From positions 620,001 to 684,000 of the forward strand of contig NZ_JBMNUS010000001.1 of the NCBI RefSeq assembly GCF_050946405.1: a stretch of 64,000 nucleotides of DNA, in the 5' to 3' direction. How positions within the stretch are numbered: the first letter of the stretch is position 1; each line of letters opens with the position of its first letter. Both the position numbers and the translations under genes were made by a program. Positions 60,306-64,000 of this stretch are shown piece after piece. Under the pieces are notes generated by a model that was given only the letters and a program-made list of their open reading frames with translations, was not told the DNA's origin and searched no databases. Origin of the DNA: Pseudochelatococcus sp050946405 (lineage in GTDB: Bacteria > Pseudomonadota > Alphaproteobacteria > Rhizobiales > Beijerinckiaceae).

Positions 60306-62270
60306 GTGCTGCGGCGAAGCTTCGACGATCTCGGGAATCCTCTTTCCCGGACTGATCTGATCACGACGGACGTATTCGATACATTGCTGCTGCGCAGCGG
60401 AAAGTCGCGGCGGTCACGCATCGCGGCGGGCGAGGCGCGGTTCGCCCGCCTGTTGGCGGAGCGCGGTTCGCCCGTGCCGGCGGACGATCTGGTCCGGGCG
60501 CGGCTTCTCGCCGAGGATCTGTCCTACCGGGCTTTGAACATGGGCGGCGGAACGGGCGAGGTGCGTCTGGCGGACATCGTCGAGCGCCAGCTTGCGATGC
60601 TCGGCCTTGCCCCGTCTCTGGCGCAGGATCGCCTTGCGATCGAGATGGCGGTCGAGAAGACGGCCTTGTCCGCGAATGCCGCGCTGGCCGGGCGGTTGCG
60701 CCGGCAGCGGCAGGCGGGCATCCGGGTGGTGGCGGTGAGCGACACGGCGCTGTCTGCCGGGCAGGTCGGGGAACTGATCGATCATTTCCACGGCCCCGGC
60801 CTGCTCGATCGGGTTTATTCCAGCGCCGATGCCGGGCTCAGCAAGCGTCACGGCGGGCTGTTCTCCTTCGTGCTCGGGGCCGAAGGCGTCGAAGGCGCCC
60901 GCAGCCTGCATATCGGCGACGATCCGGAGGCGGATCGGCTCGTGCCGGAAAGGTTGGGCATTCCGACGATCCATGTTCCGAAGCCGCCGCTCAGGCGCTT
61001 CGTCTCGCGTGCCGACGGCGCCCTGACCGAGGGCGCCAGAAGGCTGCGCGGCCATATTGCGCCCGGCGGCGGCCGGATTGCCGCGACCGATGATCAGACC
61101 GCTTTCGGGCGAAGCGTGTTCGGCCCCATCGTGGCCGAGTTCTGCCTTCTTCTGTGGTTGTACGGCCAGCAGGCGAATGCGGACGGCAAAGCGGTCATGC
61201 TTTTCTGCGCCAGGGGCGGCATCGGCATCCGGGAGGCTTTTGAGAGGCTCGTGTCGGTGCTCGGCCTGCCGACGAACTTCCGGCGGGAAAATCTGCTCGT
61301 TTCGCGGCTCATCGCCGCCCGTTCCGCCATCGTCGTCCGCAGTCCCGCGGTGCTGGACGAACTGGGCCGCGAATTCAGGGGCTCCAGTTTCGCGGATGTC
61401 GCCAGCGCGCTCGGCGGGCGCAGCTTCGTCTTGCCGGCCGCCTGGCAGGAGCCTTTTGCGGCGGATAGCTTCTTTCCCCTGCTCGATACGGACGCGGGGG
61501 CGGAAGTCCTTGACGCCATCCGGGAGCAGAACGACCTTTTCGCGCGTCATCTGCAACAGGTGTGCGGTGATGCGACACGCATCATCCTGTGCGATACGGG
61601 CCTTTACGGCAGCACGCAGAAGTTGCTCGCCGCCGGATTTCCGGATCGCGATGTCGAGACCGTCCAGTTCGCCCGCTGCAATTACAAGGGCCTGAGCGAG
61701 GAGCATTTTCCCAAGGTCGCCGGTCTGGTGGTGGAGGAAAACCTCTATAACCCGTTCAAGGTCAGAACCGTTGTTCTGCGCTATTGGCAGATCATCGAGA
61801 GCCTCTTCGAGCCCGCCATTCCTTCCGTGCGGCATTTGCACGAGACGCCGGACGGCGCGATTGCCGGCAATTCCGGCGATATCCGCTATGGTGAAGTGGA
61901 CCCGGCGGCGGGAAACCCGCTTCTGTCGGGCACATTGCAATATATCGGCGGCCTGAAAGACGCCGCCGCGCTGCTGCGCGATGCGGACAGGGCGTGGGCG
62001 AAGCTCAAGCAGGCCATCACCAACCCCGGCAAGGCGGATATGGCGGCGCTCGGCGTGGCGCCCCGCTCGGTCGACTTCGGCCGGGCCGGCCTCGTGCCGG
62101 TCGTCGCGTCCTCCGAAGGCGCCGGTCTCAGGCAAAAACTGATGTCGGTGAAATCGCAATTGTGGCGGGAAGGCTCCATCGCCAGGGATTTCCCCGTTCT
62201 GAAGCCGGCCTTGCTGGGCGCGCTTGAAACGGTTCACCTGCTGCGCGGCGTGTCCCGCCTCTTGCGCTGA
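60306..62270 (+). CDS. large HAD-domain protein of the EPS locus
   Basis: This is a 654-residue protein starting at GTG 60306. Residues about 15-235 form a HAD-type phosphatase domain: motif I TTDVFDTLL (D22), motif II AVSDT (S145), motif III at K180, motif IV HIGDDPEADR (D205-D206). The rest (about 240-654) includes AVMLFCARGGIGIREAFERL and ENLLVSRLIAARSAIVV, which recall a companion domain often found after such HAD domains in polysaccharide clusters. It may remove a phosphate from a sugar or handle phosphoglycan; this is inferred. It is isolated on the plus strand. Confidence 0.75.
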   Translation: MLRRSFDDLGNPLSRTDLITTDVFDTLLLRSGKSRRSRIAAGEARFARLLAERGSPVPADDLVRARLLAEDLSYRALNMGGGTGEVRLADIVERQLAMLGLAPSLAQDRLAIEMAVEKTALSANAALAGRLRRQRQAGIRVVAVSDTALSAGQVGELIDHFHGPGLLDRVYSSADAGLSKRHGGLFSFVLGAEGVEGARSLHIGDDPEADRLVPERLGIPTIHVPKPPLRRFVSRADGALTEGARRLRGHIAPGGGRIAATDDQTAFGRSVFGPIVAEFCLLLWLYGQQANADGKAVMLFCARGGIGIREAFERLVSVLGLPTNFRRENLLVSRLIAARSAIVVRSPAVLDELGREFRGSSFADVASALGGRSFVLPAAWQEPFAADSFFPLLDTDAGAEVLDAIREQNDLFARHLQQVCGDATRIILCDTGLYGSTQKLLAAGFPDRDVETVQFARCNYKGLSEEHFPKVAGLVVEENLYNPFKVRTVVLRYWQIIESLFEPAIPSVRHLHETPDGAIAGNSGDIRYGEVDPAAGNPLLSGTLQYIGGLKDAAALLRDADRAWAKLKQAITNPGKADMAALGVAPRSVDFGRAGLVPVVASSEGAGLRQKLMSVKSQLWREGSIARDFPVLKPALLGALETVHLLRGVSRLLR

Positions 62271-62327
62271 CTTCAGACCGGCCCTCGCCGGCTCGGCCCG
62301 ACGCGCGCTTCATCCCGCCCGGAGCGG

Positions 62328-62391
62328 TTTGCGTTCAAGCCGATTGATCGCATTGAACGCAAGTTGCGGTAAAATATGGAATTGAGAGCGG
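62328..62391 (+). repeat. 64-bp palindromic repeat, copy 1
   Basis: This matches 59 of 64 positions of the reverse complement of 63618-63681. Inside it TTGCGTTCAA and TTGAACGCAA form an exact 10-bp dyad. It lies between the HAD gene and the convergent dioxygenase gene. Confidence 0.85.
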
Positions 62392-62421
62392 CGTGACGAT
62401 TCCACCTGAATGCACGCCACT

Positions 62422-63171
62422 TTAGGTTGCCGCCTCACCGCTGCGCCCGGTGCCGCGCGCCCGAATCGCCCGCTTCAGGCCGCTGTCGGCGTGCGGGTCG
62501 GCATAGTGCAGCAGCGCCGTGGCGCGGATCTCATCGGCGTCGCAGGGCTCGTTCGTGTGCAGGGAACGGTAGCCCCAGAAAAAATACAGGTTGCCGGGCT
62601 TCAGTTCGAGGCTGATCATCTTCCCGATATGGCGCTTGTAGGCTTCCCTGAACACGATCTGCGAAAGCCGGTTGTCGACGAGCAGCTTGTCGAGCAGGTT
62701 GAGACCGTAGGAACTCCTGATGCGCCGCAACTTCGGCAGGATGATCAGATTGCCCCTGCTGCCGTGAGACGGCATCGTGATCGGTATGAGCAGGGTCAGG
62801 ACGTAGGAATCGTAGTGGAAGCGCCAGGAATGGAGCCGGGCCTGCTCGCCGGAAAGGCAGCGCAGAATCTGATAGAACTCCACCGCCGGCGCGGATGCGC
62901 CCGTCGCCTGCGTGTAGATGGCCTGGCATAATTCGGTCAAGCGGGGATCTTCGGCAATCTTTTCAAGAAACGTGCCGGTCAGATCCTTTCCGCCGTTGAA
63001 TCCGACATATTCGCCGCCGTTTTTCTCCACTGCCTGACGAACGAATTCTTGTGCTTTTTGAAGTTCTGCGGGGTTTACGAAGTTTTCTACTACCGCATAG
63101 CCGTCTTCATCTATATGTCCGGTAATATCCAGCGCGTTCAGTACGGGCATAGGCATCGCGATTTCGCTCAT
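62422..63171 (-). CDS. phytanoyl-CoA-dioxygenase-like Fe(II)/2-oxoglutarate protein
   Basis: This 249-residue protein resembles the PhyH family: N-terminal helix pair (DEDGYAVVENFVNPAELQKA), Fe(II) ligands H119-x-D121 in WRFHYDSY, probable distal H205 in YRSLHTNEP and a 2-oxoglutarate-binding R216 in EIRATALLHY. It could hydroxylate a sugar or lipid-linked intermediate in the EPS locus, but the substrate is unknown. It lies between inverted copies of a 64-bp repeat and has an AT-rich upstream region. Confidence 0.75.
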   Translation of the reverse strand: MSEIAMPMPVLNALDITGHIDEDGYAVVENFVNPAELQKAQEFVRQAVEKNGGEYVGFNGGKDLTGTFLEKIAEDPRLTELCQAIYTQATGASAPAVEFYQILRCLSGEQARLHSWRFHYDSYVLTLLIPITMPSHGSRGNLIILPKLRRIRSSYGLNLLDKLLVDNRLSQIVFREAYKRHIGKMISLELKPGNLYFFWGYRSLHTNEPCDADEIRATALLHYADPHADSGLKRAIRARGTGRSGEAAT

Positions 63172-63617
63172 GGGCCACCTGTCATGTTGCCGATCCGTGC
63201 GTATGATCCCGAATGTCGTTTGCGGGGCGACGTCGAATATATGATACTATTTTATGACGTCCTTTCAATGACTGTCAATCGTCATCAAACATTAGATATA
63301 TTCTACTCATTCATCTGCCATTATGCGAATTTGCACATTCAAGTATCGACGATGTTTTTATAAGTTTGAATATTATACGGTATTCACTGGGGCTTGCGTT
63401 GCTTTCGAGGCTGCCATGCAGCATTCGCGTGCCTCGGCAACCGGACGGCATGAGGCGTGTCGCGACGCTCGCGCTCCGCTCAAACGGGATCGTTTGAACG
63501 ATTGAAACAGGGCATATTCCGGTGTTTTCAGATCATGGAAGGTTGGAGCGCCGATTTCACGAACTGGACGCGTTCGCGCTACCATGGAGCGGGATGCGGT
63601 CAGGTCGAGGCGCCATC
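63172..63617. other. AT-rich region upstream of the dioxygenase gene
   Basis: About 446 bp. 63235-63385 is strongly AT-rich and probably the promoter. CAAACG-GGAT-CGTTTG (63481-63496) is a small dyad. No gene was recognised. Confidence 0.4.
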
Positions 63618-63681
63618 CCGCTCTCAATTTCACGTTTTACCGCAACTTGCGTTCAATGCGATGGATCGGCTTGAACGCAAA
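63618..63681 (-). repeat. 64-bp palindromic repeat, copy 2 (inverted)
   Basis: Read on the minus strand this is the partner of 62328-62391 with five mismatches. Its right edge lies six bases before the ubiA stop codon. Confidence 0.85.
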
Positions 63682-63686
63682 GTGCT

Positions 63687-64000
63687 CTAGGCGGCGCGCA
63701 GGATGGTGTCGGCGGCGATGCCGATGAAAAGCAGCACGCCGGCCTCGCGGTTCGATTTGAACAGCCGCAGCGCCAGATCGCCATCCGCGGGATCGAGGGA
63801 TTTTACCTGCCATGCGAGGTGCGCCGCGAACAGAGCCAGCCCGGCATAGGCGGCGTGTCCCGCGCCGGCAAAGATCAATGCGCCCGATAGCAGCAGCACA
63901 GTGATGACATAGCAGACCGCGATGCCTTCCCACACGCGCGTGCCGAACAGGCGGGCGGAAGACTGGATGCCGGCAATGGCGTCGTCCTCGATATCCTGTA
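63687..64000 (-). CDS. ubiA: 4-hydroxybenzoate polyprenyltransferase UbiA, C-terminal part (truncated by window edge)
   Basis: The last 104 codons of a UbiA-family prenyltransferase continue beyond the right edge. QDIEDDAIAGIQSSARLFG is the second Asp-rich Mg-binding motif of UbiA. Three hydrophobic helices follow (AVCYVITVLLLSGALIFAG; AAYAGLALFAAHLAWQV; GVLLFIGIAADTIL). The enzyme prenylates 4-hydroxybenzoate in ubiquinone synthesis in the inner membrane. It marks the return to core genes after the EPS locus. Confidence 0.92.
   Translation of the reverse strand, partial: QDIEDDAIAGIQSSARLFGTRVWEGIAVCYVITVLLLSGALIFAGAGHAAYAGLALFAAHLAWQVKSLDPADGDLALRLFKSNREAGVLLFIGIAADTILRAA

Noticed and set aside
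60414..62237. 607-codon minus-strand frame antisense to the HAD protein
   Set aside because: No motif, and the plus strand shows HAD motifs with a good ribosome-binding site.

Overview
The window reads as chromosomal DNA of an alphaproteobacterium, most likely Hyphomicrobiales. The grounds are the GC-rich codon use, the ExoY/ExoF-type polysaccharide genes, the CHR-type chromate genes, the high density of ATGA-coupled operons and an Acr3/ArsH arsenic operon. The genus cannot be fixed from the sequence. No phage genes, insertion sequences, CRISPR arrays, rRNA or replication origin were seen.

Left part (1-33.6 kb): a stress, metal and signalling block. It opens with a truncated LysR regulator and a luxI/luxR quorum-sensing pair. 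luxR is translationally coupled to a CoA-disulfide-reductase-like flavoprotein. Next comes a large arsenic/phosphate region: arsR-arsC(LMWP)-arsC(Grx)-acr3-arsH-arsO on the plus strand; an arsR-flavoprotein-MFS operon on the minus strand; a third arsR divergent from a third arsenate reductase gene; pstS-pstS-pstC-pstA-pstB; and a gene fusing an ArsR DNA-binding domain to an LMWP arsenate reductase. An acyl-CoA-dehydrogenase-like flavoenzyme follows. Then come a copper operon (small secreted Cys/His-rich protein, multicopper oxidase, CPH-type P1B ATPase), rhodanese-ChrB plus ChrA, a two-component system divergent from a PepSY protein and cytochrome b561, an SPC-type P1B ATPase, and a broken YVTN beta-propeller gene. 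The block stops at a tRNA-Gly(GCC) whose 3' end faces it.

Middle (33.6-38.4 kb): ordinary chromosomal genes. These are a GhrA-type dehydrogenase, a GNAT acetyltransferase, a TerB-like protein, an IF-1 paralogue, a cold-shock protein and a LuxR-type HTH regulator.

Right part (38.4-63.2 kb): an exopolysaccharide locus. ExoY starts the lipid-linked repeat unit. Several GT2/GT4 glycosyltransferases extend it, including a GT4-GT2 fusion. A Wzx-like flippase, a Wzy-like polymerase, a Wzz/Wzc-like copolymerase with a degenerate nucleotide-binding motif and an ExoF-like outer-membrane exporter would move and polymerise it. A GH16 endoglycanase probably trims it. Sugar-modifying enzymes include a Glf-like flavoprotein, a GMC oxidoreductase fused to an NAD-dependent epimerase/dehydratase, a large HAD-domain protein and a PhyH-like dioxygenase. 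The dioxygenase gene lies between two inverted copies of a 64-bp palindromic repeat. The window ends in the 3' part of ubiA.

Most notable: the ArsR-ArsC fusion, which has lost the regulator's cysteine pair; the flavoprotein with three Cys-Cys pairs in its tail; the GMC-epimerase fusion; the Wzc-like protein lacking the Walker A lysine; and several well-formed palindromic operators.
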